A DNA stretch of 56,906 nucleotides, taken from positions 1-56,906 of the forward strand of contig NZ_JAMXMY010000037.1 of assembly GCF_024055795.1 (NCBI RefSeq), in the 5' to 3' direction. This document shows positions 8,601-16,100 of this stretch, piece by piece. A program made the translations under genes and the position numbers. Each line of letters begins with the position of its first letter. Position 1 is the first letter of the stretch. Source of the DNA: Actinoallomurus purpureus (GTDB taxonomy: Bacteria; Actinomycetota; Actinomycetes; Streptosporangiales; Streptosporangiaceae). The notes under the pieces are model-generated. The model made no database searches, had not been told where the DNA came from, and was given only the letters and a program-made list of their open reading frames with translations.

Positions 8601-11600
8601 AGGCAGGGACGATCGCGTTGTGCCACAGCCACAGGGCCGCCGCCGACAGCACCTTGAAGGCGACGACGATCGGCGCGATGACTGCGAACAGCACGATCGC
8701 GGCGAGCAGCCGCGCGGCGATCGAGATGAACGTGAACGCGGGCTTGATCGCGTTGTTCCACAGCCACAGCGCGGCCGTCCCGACGGCGCGGATCGCGATG
8801 CCGATGGCGGCCAGGATCGGGCGCAGCACGCCGATCACGAAGGTCAGCACGCCCACGACCAGCCGCAGCGCGGCGACCAGCACGACGCCGGCGACGCGCG
8901 CGACTGCGGCGATGATCCCGATGGCCAGCTTCAGGACGGGCAGCAGGGCGGTGACCAGCGTTGCCGCGAGCTGGGCGACCGGGGGGATCAGCGGGATGAA
9001 GGCGGTGTAGACCTGCAGCAGGATCGGCACCAGCGTGAACAGCGGCGGCAGGAGCTGGGCGATGGCGAGGACGATCTGCTGGATCGAGGGCATTGCGGTG
9101 ATCAGCGCCTGGACCAGGGACCCGTCGATCTGGGCTGCGAGTCCGGCGAACATGCTGATCAGCGGGGTCAAGATCGGTAGCAGTCCGGACACCAGGTGGG
9201 CGATCAGCTGGCCGAGGGGCGGCAGGATCGGGGTGATGGCGGGTAGGACCCGGGCGATCGCGCCGACCAGCAGGGCGACGACGGGCACCAGGGACGCGAC
9301 GGCCGGCTGCAGCCCGGACAGCAGCGCGGCGATCACCGGCTGCAGGGCGCGGATGACGACGCTGAGGATCGGGCCCAGGCCGAGCAGGATCGGCTGCAGC
9401 CCGTTGATCAGCTGGACCAGCAGCGGCGCGAGGGCGGCGACCAGCTGGGTCACGAGCGGGGCCAGGGCGCGGAAGATGGGGGCCAGGGCGGCGCCGAGCG
9501 CCCCGGCGACCTGCGCCAAGGCGTTGATCACGGGGGCGGCGACCTGCCCGACCGCGCCCAGCAGGGCGCGCAGGGCGGGCTCCAGGCCGGTCACGATCCG
9601 GCCGAGCCCGCCGATCAGCTGACCGATGATCGGCTGGAAGGCGGACAGGTTCTGGCCGAAGGCGGAGAACGCGGCGCTGGCGTGGACGATGCCGCCGAGC
9701 ACGATCGGCGCGAACGGGGCCGCGGCCTGGATGATCCCGGCGAGCCCGGTCGCGATGTTGCCGAGCGTGCTCCCGAGCGCGGCGACGGAGCCGTGCGCCA
9801 GCCCGCCGATGGTGGTCGCGAAGCTCTGCCAGAACGGGGAGCCCAGCGCCCTCTGCGCCGAGGACAGCAGTTCGTTCAGCGCGGAGGCGGTGCCGCGCAC
9901 TGCGGGGGTCAGCAGCGGGAACACCCCGCGCAGCAGGGTCAGGCCCCGGGTGAGGACCGGCAGGACGGCCGGCTCGAGGCTGGCCTGCCACGCCTGGTAG
10001 ACGCGGGAGAAGCCCTGCCATGCGGTCATGAGGTCCCGGGCGGCGGGGGACAGCTTCCCCATCGCCGTGGCGAGCGTGTTGTTCGCGGCGGCGCCCTGCA
10101 GGCTCGCGGCGATCATGGCGCGGCGGGCGGCGGCGACCTGGTCGGCGGCCTGCTGGTCCGCGCGCGCGACGTTCGCGCGGGCCTGGGCCAGCGCCCGCTC
10201 GGAGTTCTGGACCTGCAGGTTGGCCTGGGCGAGGCGCTGACGCGCCGCCACGACCTGGGAGGAGCCGTCGACGCCGGCCTTTGCGGCCGCGCGCTCGTCC
10301 TGCTGCAAACGGCGCAGCTGAAGCTGCTGCTCGCGTAGCTGCTGGACGGCCTGCCGGTAGTTCAGCTCGGCCTTCTTGGCGGCCAGGTCCGCGGCCCGCT
10401 GCTGGTTCTGGGCGGCCTTCAGCGCGGCCTGCGCTGCGGTCACACGTACCTGGGCAGCGGCCTTGTCCGCGTCGGAGGCACCCGGGGTGCCGGCGAGCTG
10501 CTGCTGCGCGGCCAGGGCGGCGTTCAGCTGCGTCTGGGCGGCCGAGACCTGGTTGGCCGCTACCGCCGCGGCGGTGGCCAGCTGCTGCATGGACAGCCGG
10601 GCGGCATCGACCTGCAGCGTGTCCTGCTCGACCGCCAGGCCCGCGTCGATGACCTGGTTGCGCAGGTCCTCCATCGTCCGGCGGGCCTCCAGCCGCGCCT
10701 GGGTCAGCTCCCGCTGGGCGTTCACGGCGGACTGCTGGGCCGCCGTCAGCTGCTGCTCGGCGTTGCGGACCTGGTCCAGTGCCTGCTGGTGTGCGTACGC
10801 CTCGTTGCGGATCGCTGCGGCGAGCTGCTGCCGTGCGCCGGCCTCGGTGAGGGCACGCTGCTGCGCCTGCACGCCTGCGGCGGCGGACTGTTGGGCAGCT
10901 TGGGTCTGGGCCTGCAGGGCGTCCTTGATCCGGACGATGGCCGGCATCGCGACCGCACCGAACCCCGCGAGCCCGACACCGGCGCCGGCCGCGCCGGCGG
11001 CGACCGCCGCCAGGCTCGCTCCGGCCGCGACACCCAGCGACGACAGCGCGGGGAATAGGACCGCGTACTTGGCCGCCAGCAGACCCAGGCTGGACAGCGC
11101 ACCGGTGACGTCGATGTTGATATGCGCGGTCCGGCCGTCGAGCTTCTTGACCTCCTCGTCGGTCGCGGCCAGCTCCGCGTCGGCGCCGGCCGTGTCCGCA
11201 TCGACCTGGACGTTGGCGTGCGCGGCGGTGACCTTGTCGACCTCGGCCTGCACGGCGTCCAGCTGCGCGATGGCCGCCGCGGTGTCGGCCTGCACGTGGA
11301 TGGAGGCGTTGTGACTGACGGCCTCGAGCTCGCGTTTGATCGCGGCGAGCTCAGCGATCGCCTCCCCGGCATCGACGTCGACGCCGATGGTCTTCTTGGA
11401 GAGCTCCTCCATGCGGGCGCGCAGCTCGGCGACCGTACGGTCGGCCTCGGAGGAGTCGGCGGTGATCTCGGCCTTGGGCAGGGATTTGAACGCCGCCGTC
11501 AGGCGCCGCTTGAACCCGGCGGCGAACGCGCCCCCGATCTCCTCCCCGTCACGGGGCGCCTTGGGCTGCTGCTTCCGCTTCGACTCCTCCAGCGGGTCCT

Positions 11601-11781
11601 TGAGCGGGTCGCCCAGGCCCTGCCCGATGCTGTCGCGCAGCTGCCGGCCGATGTCCTCGCCGATCTTCGCGACGATCGGGCCCAGAGCCTTGTTCAGCTC
11701 CGTCTGGATCGTCTTGTGGAAGCCGGTGAGGTCGGGCCGGATGGGGATGTAGGCGGTGCCTGCTTGGGCGGGCATACTCAC
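5611..11781 (-). CDS. Tail tape measure protein with intein, NlpC/P60- or CHAP-like peptidase and lytic transglycosylase domains
   Basis: A 2056-residue precursor, 1726 after intein removal. Order: helical N-terminus; Ala/Gln-rich coiled coil (about residues 280-560); a long hydrophobic stretch with membrane-like segments (about 640-1130); repeated 'FTWLWHN'-type Trp units (about 1080-1240); and a cysteine-peptidase domain split at GQPAEQW|CADFIDWL by an intein. The downstream part has PGDIVFYSG and IGHVGIAVSG, carrying the catalytic His. Last is a soluble lytic transglycosylase-like domain (NRESGW...SSGAYGIPQ...WGLNYI). The protein sets tail length and probably opens the peptidoglycan during DNA entry. 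Start is a GTG at 11781 or the ATG two codons later. Confidence 0.93.
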   Translation of the reverse strand: MSMPAQAGTAYIPIRPDLTGFHKTIQTELNKALGPIVAKIGEDIGRQLRDSIGQGLGDPLKDPLEESKRKQQPKAPRDGEEIGGAFAAGFKRRLTAAFKSLPKAEITADSSEADRTVAELRARMEELSKKTIGVDVDAGEAIAELAAIKRELEAVSHNASIHVQADTAAAIAQLDAVQAEVDKVTAAHANVQVDADTAGADAELAATDEEVKKLDGRTAHINIDVTGALSSLGLLAAKYAVLFPALSSLGVAAGASLAAVAAGAAGAGVGLAGFGAVAMPAIVRIKDALQAQTQAAQQSAAAGVQAQQRALTEAGARQQLAAAIRNEAYAHQQALDQVRNAEQQLTAAQQSAVNAQRELTQARLEARRTMEDLRNQVIDAGLAVEQDTLQVDAARLSMQQLATAAAVAANQVSAAQTQLNAALAAQQQLAGTPGASDADKAAAQVRVTAAQAALKAAQNQQRAADLAAKKAELNYRQAVQQLREQQLQLRRLQQDERAAAKAGVDGSSQVVAARQRLAQANLQVQNSERALAQARANVARADQQAADQVAAARRAMIAASLQGAAANNTLATAMGKLSPAARDLMTAWQGFSRVYQAWQASLEPAVLPVLTRGLTLLRGVFPLLTPAVRGTASALNELLSSAQRALGSPFWQSFATTIGGLAHGSVAALGSTLGNIATGLAGIIQAAAPFAPIVLGGIVHASAAFSAFGQNLSAFQPIIGQLIGGLGRIVTGLEPALRALLGAVGQVAAPVINALAQVAGALGAALAPIFRALAPLVTQLVAALAPLLVQLINGLQPILLGLGPILSVVIRALQPVIAALLSGLQPAVASLVPVVALLVGAIARVLPAITPILPPLGQLIAHLVSGLLPILTPLISMFAGLAAQIDGSLVQALITAMPSIQQIVLAIAQLLPPLFTLVPILLQVYTAFIPLIPPVAQLAATLVTALLPVLKLAIGIIAAVARVAGVVLVAALRLVVGVLTFVIGVLRPILAAIGIAIRAVGTAALWLWNNAIKPAFTFISIAARLLAAIVLFAVIAPIVVAFKVLSAAALWLWHNAIVPAFNGMRLLIAAWWVVFIRPIFNAIRAAVRAIGSAFTWLWHNVAVPAWRGIQAIILTQWRAIKTVFAAIVGFLRDTLGPIFRWLWHNVVSPVWNGIKSAISTVWETGIRPVFNAVKTALGQVGHAFEVAASAIRIAWNKVKGYASAPIHFVVETVYNQGIVGMWNKVMGWLHLEKTVGTLTPYHVPGLASGGELSAAQPIRPMVTNGPMAIVGEGRPQFPEYVIPTDPRYRARAQGLWAAAGGDLQMLAQGGIIGGILNGVKKAASSIFNLGKDALGLLANPKGVFDKLAAPILGQAKGLGTSDWGKAAAAIPPKLIGEVWTAAKQIIETFKSSFGGGAGAQAMVALARGQVGYREGANNSNKYSAGIGQPAEQWCFAAGTLVDTPNGLRPIEEIQPGSTVLTPSGRAARTSALLTRRKELLQLTALGVPDTLVTEDHPYWAMRRTTPAKHKRRLDGPTWTPAGELKRGDMIALPIPAEGRDPFDPALAYVFGMYLADGHRLHRDTAHGVQFSDEACERERILAALKAAGNGDVRVTENRTCLHFTVYDDDLYDLCGQFGDLAHGKQIPGEVFTWDRAAREALLDGYLAGDGSFDEANGFRATTVSRALAIGLGKLVRSLGHVPNIHVAHDAGEMTIEGRQVSVRKAYLVKWKPGPIRRRQHFEQDGYLWVPVRSVSRTGRLETVYDLTVPGEHAFVADGAAVHNCADFIDWLAQQTGNSKIIPKTPSAPGMAQGFGSRFEAGSSGVMPGDIVFYSGQSNGWGGIGHVGIAVSGGNPWQSVEGNYGDRVALVTRSSAQGHAHPAYPVGAGPGGSLIHASSSAAQAWAQQALMGYGWGTAGQYSALIRLWNRESGWRWNATNPSSGAYGIPQSLPASKMASAGSDWRDNAATQMRWGLNYIRGRYGSPAAAWSHEVSSGWYDDGGWLQPGLNLAYNATRKPEPVFSPTQWADISSLTRGGDGASHVHYEIYPQRANFSVQDLQALQRRQEAQARVGRPR
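6493..7482 (-). other. Intein (330 aa) in the tape measure peptidase domain, with LAGLIDADG endonuclease
   Basis: The element starts at Cys (CFAAGTLVDTPNG, block A) and ends AVHN, followed by extein Cys; this is a standard class 1 layout. Block B is TEDHPYW. Two LAGLIDADG motifs are visible (VFGMYLADGH and LLDGYLAGDGS), then block F (VYDLTVPGEHAFV). The insertion lies between Trp and Cys of EQW|CADF, so the +1 splicing nucleophile is also the predicted catalytic Cys of the peptidase. The endonuclease motifs keep their Asp residues and look intact. Confidence 0.93.
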
Positions 11782-11803
11782 CCCCGCCCCGTGGCGTCGC
11801 GCG

Positions 11804-12241
11804 TCAGTTGTGTGGCAGGACCCGGGCGACGAGCGCCTGGTGACGTTCCAGCCGCCGGCGTTGCTTGAGCCGGTCGGCGGCGGTTACAGGCCGGGGATAG
11901 GCCGGGATCTGTGGTGGGGTGCCGCCATTCGCGGCGATGAGCACGCGGATCAGCTCACCGAGCCGGTCGACGCCGGCGATGATGGCCTGCACCTCGGGAG
12001 ACCATTCGGTGAGGCGGGGCGGCCTCGGCTGGGGGTCCTCGGTGGACTGGGCGGCGAGTTCCTCATCGTCGGCCATCGCCGCGATGTAGTGGGAGTTGCT
12101 GGGCAGCCCGTCGATCACGTTCAGCAGCAGCCGCCAGCGTTTCGCCGCCCACAGTTCGGCCAGGTCCCAGCCGCGGTCGAACAGGTCCCGCTCGATTGCC
12201 TCGCCGTACCTGCTCAGGAGGTAGGCGAGGCGTCGTCTTCC
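11804..12241 (-). CDS. Tail assembly chaperone, frameshifted C-terminal part (T of G-T)
   Basis: This frame has no good start of its own but continues the upstream chaperone after a -1 shift. It reads ...YLLSRYGEAIERDLFDRGWDLAELWAAKRWRLLLNVIDGLPSNSHY, the pattern found in the extended chaperones of actinophages. A run of five G at 12240-12244, in codons GAG GGG GAA, is the probable slip site; reading then continues GGA AGA. The fusion of about 250 residues would wrap the tape measure hydrophobic core during tail assembly. It ends just before the tape measure start. The exact slip position is inferred. Confidence 0.75.
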   Translation of the reverse strand, partial: GRRRLAYLLSRYGEAIERDLFDRGWDLAELWAAKRWRLLLNVIDGLPSNSHYIAAMADDEELAAQSTEDPQPRPPRLTEWSPEVQAIIAGVDRLGELIRVLIAANGGTPPQIPAYPRPVTAADRLKQRRRLERHQALVARVLPHN

Positions 12242-12552
12242 CCCTCCTGGGGCAGCCCGTAGTACTCCTGGAGGACCTCGACCAGCTTGGCGACCTTCCA
12301 GACCGGCATCCCGACGGCCACGAACGCCTCGTAGTCCTCGCCCAGGAGCGCGCGGATCAGCCGGTCGACGTCACGCGGGTCGAAGCTGATCGCCTGCTGG
12401 TAGTCCATCTCCATGGGGTCGGGGAAGGTGAACTCGCGGCCGCCGGCTCGGACGACGAACGGGTCCTTGGTGCCCTCCCGCTCCAGGGCGTCCAGGTCGA
12501 ACGCCTTCTTCTTGGGGGCGGGGCGGGGCCGGGTGGTGCGGGTGTTGCTCAT
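12214..12552 (-). CDS. Tail assembly chaperone (G-like)
   Basis: A 112-residue acidic protein with a basic N-terminal tail (RTTRPRPAPKKK) and a core FDLDALEREG...FTFPDPMEMDYQQAISFD...LLGEDYEAF that matches the short chaperone preceding the tape measure gene in actinophages. It is expressed alone or, after -1 frameshifting near its 3' end, fused to the T frame. Location between tail tube and tape measure genes is diagnostic. Confidence 0.83.
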   Translation of the reverse strand: MSNTRTTRPRPAPKKKAFDLDALEREGTKDPFVVRAGGREFTFPDPMEMDYQQAISFDPRDVDRLIRALLGEDYEAFVAVGMPVWKVAKLVEVLQEYYGLPQEGEDDASPTS

Positions 12553-12570
12553 CAGGGCGGGCTCCGTCTT

Positions 12571-12780
12571 CTATTCGGTGTCGGACTTCGGCGGGCGCTT
12601 GGTCTGCTTGGCGGCCGGGTCGCTGTCGGCCCCGCTGCCTGCGGCGGCGGGCGGGGTGGGGGGTTCCTGCTTGCGCCAGCCGGCGAACTTCAGCCGGACC
12701 TCATCGCCGACGGTCGCGGCGATCTGGGTCCGGCCGTCCTTCTCATAGACCGGGTAGGCGGGCTGGGTTGGTTCGGTCAC
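12571..12780 (-). CDS. Small hypothetical tail-region protein (69 aa)
   Basis: A 69-residue protein starting at a GTG at 12780: MTEPTQPAYPVYEKDGRTQIAATV..., with a Pro/Ala-rich C-terminus and lysine-rich end. The 35 N-terminal residues look like a short beta unit, and DEVRLKFAGWRK is its most regular part. It lies between the small beta protein and the tail chaperone, a common slot for small head-tail proteins. No known domain is recognised. Confidence 0.7.
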   Translation of the reverse strand: MTEPTQPAYPVYEKDGRTQIAATVGDEVRLKFAGWRKQEPPTPPAAAGSGADSDPAAKQTKRPPKSDTE

Positions 12781-12860
12781 GTCTCCTCCAGACGCGGGCG
12801 GGAAGGTGTGGTCGCGCCGGCCGGGCCGCCCGCCCTACGAGAGCCCGGCCGACGCGACGA

Positions 12861-13190
12861 TCAGGGCTCGCGGGCGACGAGCTTGAGCTGGCTCGAGTCG
12901 ACGTCGATCGCGAGGGAGTTGCCGTACACGCTGGCCGGGAAGTCCCCGAAGTCCATGGAGGAGTTCGCGGGGACCGACACCTGCCGGTCGGAGACCGCCA
13001 GGCCGTCCACCGTGCCGGGCGTCTCGAAGGTCACCTGGTGCGGGTTGGTGCCATCGGCGTTGCGGACGGTGATGACCGTGCGGCCGGAGTTCGTGACGAC
13101 GTGCCCGTTGGTGTTGTCGCCGGCCTGCTCGGTCGGCGAGGTGACGCCGCCACGGGCGGCCTTGACGACGGGAAGGACCGTGCGCGCCAT
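12861..13190 (-). CDS. Small beta-rich structural protein (109 aa)
   Basis: A 109-residue protein with alternating hydrophobic strands (GRTVITVRNADG, HQVTFETPG, SLAIDVDSSQLKLVA). This suggests a single Ig-like or jelly-roll-type beta domain such as a tail tube or capsid decoration unit. Its ATG lies three bases after the stop of the tail tube gene, so the two are almost certainly co-translated. Function is inferred only from composition and neighbours. Confidence 0.75.
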   Translation of the reverse strand: MARTVLPVVKAARGGVTSPTEQAGDNTNGHVVTNSGRTVITVRNADGTNPHQVTFETPGTVDGLAVSDRQVSVPANSSMDFGDFPASVYGNSLAIDVDSSQLKLVAREP

Positions 13191-13192
13191 GA

Positions 13193-13846
13193 TCAGAAGC
13201 CCATCTGGGTCTTGAGCGCGGCCCAGCCCTGCCCGCCGTACAGGTCGCGGGAGCTGTAGCCGAGCGTGCTGTCGATGTAGGCGGTGAGGGTCACGCCGAA
13301 GGTGAGCGGGTCGTCGGCCTTGCTCTGGAACTTCTGGTCGTCGTAGTCGGTGACCCGCACCCTGGGAAGGAACCGGGCGATGTACAGCTCGCCGGCGTCG
13401 GTCAGGTCCACGCCGAGGATCAGGCACCGGTAGTGCTGGAACGCCGGCCGCGCGGGCTTGGCGATGTCCACCTCGCTGGTGGTGGCGTCCGCGGTGATGC
13501 CGGTCATGTCGGCGCCGGAGTACAGGCCGATCGTGGCCCGCTTGGTCTCCTGGCAGATGATTTTGACGGTGGTGGTGTCCTTGGTGATGTCCGAGCGGGT
13601 GGGCTCGACGGCACCGAAGGAGGTGGCGTTGGCGGTGTCGACCGACCGGGCGAACACCGCGCCGGAGTCGTCGATCCAGCCGACGTCCTCATAACCGACC
13701 GGCAGCGCCCTGAGGAGCTTGTCGGTGTCGGTGAGCGTGGTAATCGCGGACGCGGTGATCGGCGCGAGGAACACGCTGCCGTCGATCGTCCGGCGGATCA
13801 GCTCGTTCTGCTTGTTCTGGAGCGTGTCAAAGGCCACTCCGGCCAT
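13193..13846 (-). CDS. Major tail tube protein
   Basis: A 217-residue protein with the length, position and pattern of actinophage tail tube proteins: an N-terminal arm (MAGVAFDTLQNKQNELIRRTIDGSVFLAP), a central beta core with TTVKIICQETKRATIGLYSG, and a C-terminal strand region (VRVTDYDDQKF...LTFGVTLTAYID). It polymerises into hexamer rings forming the tail tube. It follows the connector genes and precedes the chaperones, the canonical siphovirus order. Confidence 0.85.
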   Translation of the reverse strand: MAGVAFDTLQNKQNELIRRTIDGSVFLAPITASAITTLTDTDKLLRALPVGYEDVGWIDDSGAVFARSVDTANATSFGAVEPTRSDITKDTTTVKIICQETKRATIGLYSGADMTGITADATTSEVDIAKPARPAFQHYRCLILGVDLTDAGELYIARFLPRVRVTDYDDQKFQSKADDPLTFGVTLTAYIDSTLGYSSRDLYGGQGWAALKTQMGF

Positions 13847-13936
13847 GACGGTGCCCCCCTTCCGGGTACGGGACTCAGGAAATGGCGGAGCCCCGCGTAC
13901 GGGGCGAAGGGCGGGCGGGCTCTGGCGGCGGCCGGG

Positions 13937-14344
13937 TCAGGGGACGCGGCGCCGCAGCGACATCCGGTAGGTCGCGGTGACCATCCGGACGTCGGGGTCG
14001 TCGTAGGAGATCTCCTGGGGCCGGACCTCGGTGGTGGCCCGGTCGATCACCCCGAAAGCGGTCTGGCGTGGCCGGGAGATGAGGCGCTGCCGGATGGTCT
14101 CGGCCAGCGGCATCGCCACGGCGCGGGTCGAGGCGTAGACCTCGACGTCGACGCGCGGGTAGTCGGTGAAGCGGTCGTCGTCGCCACCGATGCAGCGGAC
14201 CCGGATGACCTTGCGGCCGGCCCCCAGACGCGTCTGCAGATCGGCGGGGATGCGGGTGCCGACGTCGGCGGGGTCGGTGACCAGGTCGGCGAGCAGGTCC
14301 ATCACCGCGCGTTCGACGTCGGGGAACGGGCCGAGCTCAGGCAC
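13937..14344 (-). CDS. Tail terminator/completion-like protein
   Basis: A 135-residue protein between an HK97 gp10-like gene and the tail tube gene, the usual place of the tail terminator. The sequence (PDVERAVMDLLADLV...GTRIPADLQTRL...VIRVRCIGG...YPRVDVEVYASTRAVAMPLAETIRQRL) matches the alpha/beta pattern of the family that caps the tail tube and joins it to the neck. It overlaps the previous gene by 8 bp. Confidence 0.78.
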   Translation of the reverse strand: MPELGPFPDVERAVMDLLADLVTDPADVGTRIPADLQTRLGAGRKVIRVRCIGGDDDRFTDYPRVDVEVYASTRAVAMPLAETIRQRLISRPRQTAFGVIDRATTEVRPQEISYDDPDVRMVTATYRMSLRRRVP

Positions 14345-14660
14345 CGCCGTGCTCTTCGATGTAGTCGACGGTGCGGCCGAGCACGCGCTCGCCGCCGCGG
14401 TTCTTGAACTCCACGTCCGCTGCGTGGCCGGAGTCGTTGACCAACCGCGCCTCCGCGCGGTCGTGCCGGGGGCCGCCCTTGACGTTCGCCTCCACCCGGA
14501 AGGAACCGGCGTAGGTGCCGGTCCGGCGGGGGCTGATGGAGATGGCGTGCTCCTTGCCCTTCTCGGCCGCGGCCGTGACGAGCGCGAGCATCTCGGGGCT
14601 GTTCATCAGCTCGTTCGTGCCGCGGATGTCGGGCTGGTAGTCGATCGTGAACTTCGGCAT
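14337..14660 (-). CDS. HK97 gp10-like neck protein
   Basis: A 107-residue protein (MPKFTIDYQPDIRGTNELMNSPEMLALVTAAAEKGKEHA...SPRRTGTYAGSF). The central 'P-R-R-T-G-x-Y' followed by a short beta hairpin is the hallmark of the HK97 gp10/phage minor tail family in the head-tail junction. C-terminal residues include a conserved strand about the ring interface. Gene order fits: connector, head closure, this protein, tail terminator. Confidence 0.8.
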   Translation of the reverse strand: MPKFTIDYQPDIRGTNELMNSPEMLALVTAAAEKGKEHAISISPRRTGTYAGSFRVEANVKGGPRHDRAEARLVNDSGHAADVEFKNRGGERVLGRTVDYIEEHGGA

Positions 14661-14674
14661 GTCGACCCCTTTCC

Positions 14675-14995
14675 TCAGCCCTCGACGCGCCGCAGCGCGA
14701 CCTCAACGTGGTGCGCTCTGCCGCTGAGTACGTCCCAGGCGTCCGGGTCGCCGTCGACGGCATACAGCACGCCGTTGAAGCGGATCTTGTCGGTGGCCCG
14801 TACGTCGGTGCCGGGCGGCAGGAACGCGATCAGGCCGGTGATGACGGTGTCGCGCAGGTCGGTGGCCTCGGTGCTGGTGCGCGGCTGGACGAAGCAGCCG
14901 CCCACCGTCGTCTCAGCTGAGCCGGGGAGGGGGTCGCCGAGCGGGTCCTGCCCGGCCGGGCGTACGACGGTGACGGTGTGGCTGCCGAGCTTCAC
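14675..14995 (-). CDS. Head closure protein
   Basis: A 106-residue protein. I choose the GTG at 14995 because it overlaps the stop of the upstream connector gene (GTGA-type coupling). The beta-barrel-like sequence (HTVTVVRPAGQDPLGDPLPG, then DKIRFNGVLYAVDGDPDAWD) fits the head closure / Gp16-like family that seals the portal after packaging. The motif 'F-N-G-x-L-Y-x-V-D-G-x-P' is common in these proteins. Confidence 0.75.
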   Translation of the reverse strand: MKLGSHTVTVVRPAGQDPLGDPLPGSAETTVGGCFVQPRTSTEATDLRDTVITGLIAFLPPGTDVRATDKIRFNGVLYAVDGDPDAWDVLSGRAHHVEVALRRVEG

Positions 14996-15621
14996 ATCTG
15001 CCTCACCGAGAAGACGCCGCGGCGGCGGCCGGTCACGCTGAGCCGGGTGCGGATGCGTTCGACCAGGTCCCGGCCGAGGGTCTCGGTCGCGTAGGTCTCG
15101 GAGTAGCCGCCGACGGTCTTGGACCGCAGCCCGTCGGGGTTGGACCACAGGACCTGCGCGACGTCCAGGACGATCGCGATGACGTCGTCGGGGATGGTCT
15201 GGTAGCCGTGGCTGTAGGTGACCTGGACGCGGGGGCCCCACACACCGAGGGGCCGGTTGTAGGGCCAGCCCATCAGGCGGGTGTTGTTCGTCCAGTACCA
15301 GGGGTAGCCGCGGGTCAGGACGTTGCCGACGCGTTCGAAGTCGCGGTGCTCGACCATCGGGATGTCCTCGCCGCCGAACACCCCGCGTTCGACGACGGTG
15401 AGCGGGTGCGCGTCGTCGACCACGGCCGGGCGCTGCGGCAGCGTCAGCGTCCGGTCCCCGCCGACCAGGATGACGGTGTCGCCTGCGACGAAACTGATCG
15501 TCTGCCGGGCGATCGCCCGTACGAGGCCGGAGGCGTCGGTGAGCGCCTGGGTGGCCTCGGTGGTGTCGAGGGGCTGGCGGAGGCGGGCGGTGAGCTGTTC
15601 GACGGTGGCGAGAGGTTCCAT
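14992..15621 (-). CDS. Head-tail connector (HK97 gp6-like adaptor)
   Basis: A 209-residue protein with the adaptor pattern: an N-terminal helix pair (TVEQLTARLRQPLDTTEATQALTDASGLVRAIARQ), then beta-strands and a C-terminal helix (DVIAIVLDVAQVLWSNPDGLRSKTVGGYSETYA). The last phrase, with G-[SG]-Y-[ST]-E-T-Y, is typical of actinophage adaptors that ring the bottom of the portal. It sits two genes after the major capsid gene. Confidence 0.82.
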   Translation of the reverse strand: MEPLATVEQLTARLRQPLDTTEATQALTDASGLVRAIARQTISFVAGDTVILVGGDRTLTLPQRPAVVDDAHPLTVVERGVFGGEDIPMVEHRDFERVGNVLTRGYPWYWTNNTRLMGWPYNRPLGVWGPRVQVTYSHGYQTIPDDVIAIVLDVAQVLWSNPDGLRSKTVGGYSETYATETLGRDLVERIRTRLSVTGRRRGVFSVRQM

Positions 15622-15649
15622 GGCCGCCTCCTGGTCGAGGGTGGGCTGG

Positions 15650-16030
15650 TCAGGAACCGGCGATCTCGGCGAGCTTCTTCAGCAGCGTCGAGCGGGGTTT
15701 GTCCTTGGCGGACTCGGCGGCGTGCGCCTCGGCGGCCCGTTCGGGGTCGTCGGCGACCCAGTCCAGGACGGCGGCCGCAGTGCCGGTGATGTCGAGCTCA
15801 CCGTCCGACGCCGGATCCTCAGGGCCCGAATCGCCCGCCGGATCGGGATCAGCCGGCGGCGCAGGGTCGGGGGCCGGCGTGGGGGCGGTGTCTGCGCCGA
15901 CGACCTCGACGGGCGCGCCGCTGCTGGCCAGGAACTCGGCGAATTCCCCGTCGTGGGCTTCGCCCGCGGCCACGTCGATGCAGACCATGCGGTAGTAGAC
16001 CTTGAAGGTTTCAGTGGCGACGACACGCAT
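15650..16030 (-). CDS. Small acidic hypothetical protein of the capsid region
   Basis: A 126-residue protein. The first 35 residues form a beta unit (RVVATETFKVYYRMVCIDVAAG), followed by a Pro/Asp-rich linker (about 48-75). A C-terminal helical piece (TAAAVLDWVADDPERAAEAHAAE...STLLKKLAEI) resembles short SAP/HeH-like or Rho-N-like helical motifs often found on proteins next to actinophage capsids. No catalytic residues are visible. Its place between major capsid and connector suggests a head-associated role. Confidence 0.75.
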   Translation of the reverse strand: MRVVATETFKVYYRMVCIDVAAGEAHDGEFAEFLASSGAPVEVVGADTAPTPAPDPAPPADPDPAGDSGPEDPASDGELDITGTAAAVLDWVADDPERAAEAHAAESAKDKPRSTLLKKLAEIAGS

Positions 16031-16100
16031 CGGTTCTCTCCTCGGGGGCGTGCGGCGCGGCCCGGGGATCGCCTCGGGCCGCGCCAGCGGTCGTCGTGGG

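Noticed and set aside
6976-9180. A 734-codon plus-strand frame opposite the tape measure gene
   Set aside because: It mirrors the tape measure repeats, has a Asp/Gln/Arg-rich low-complexity product and no start signals.
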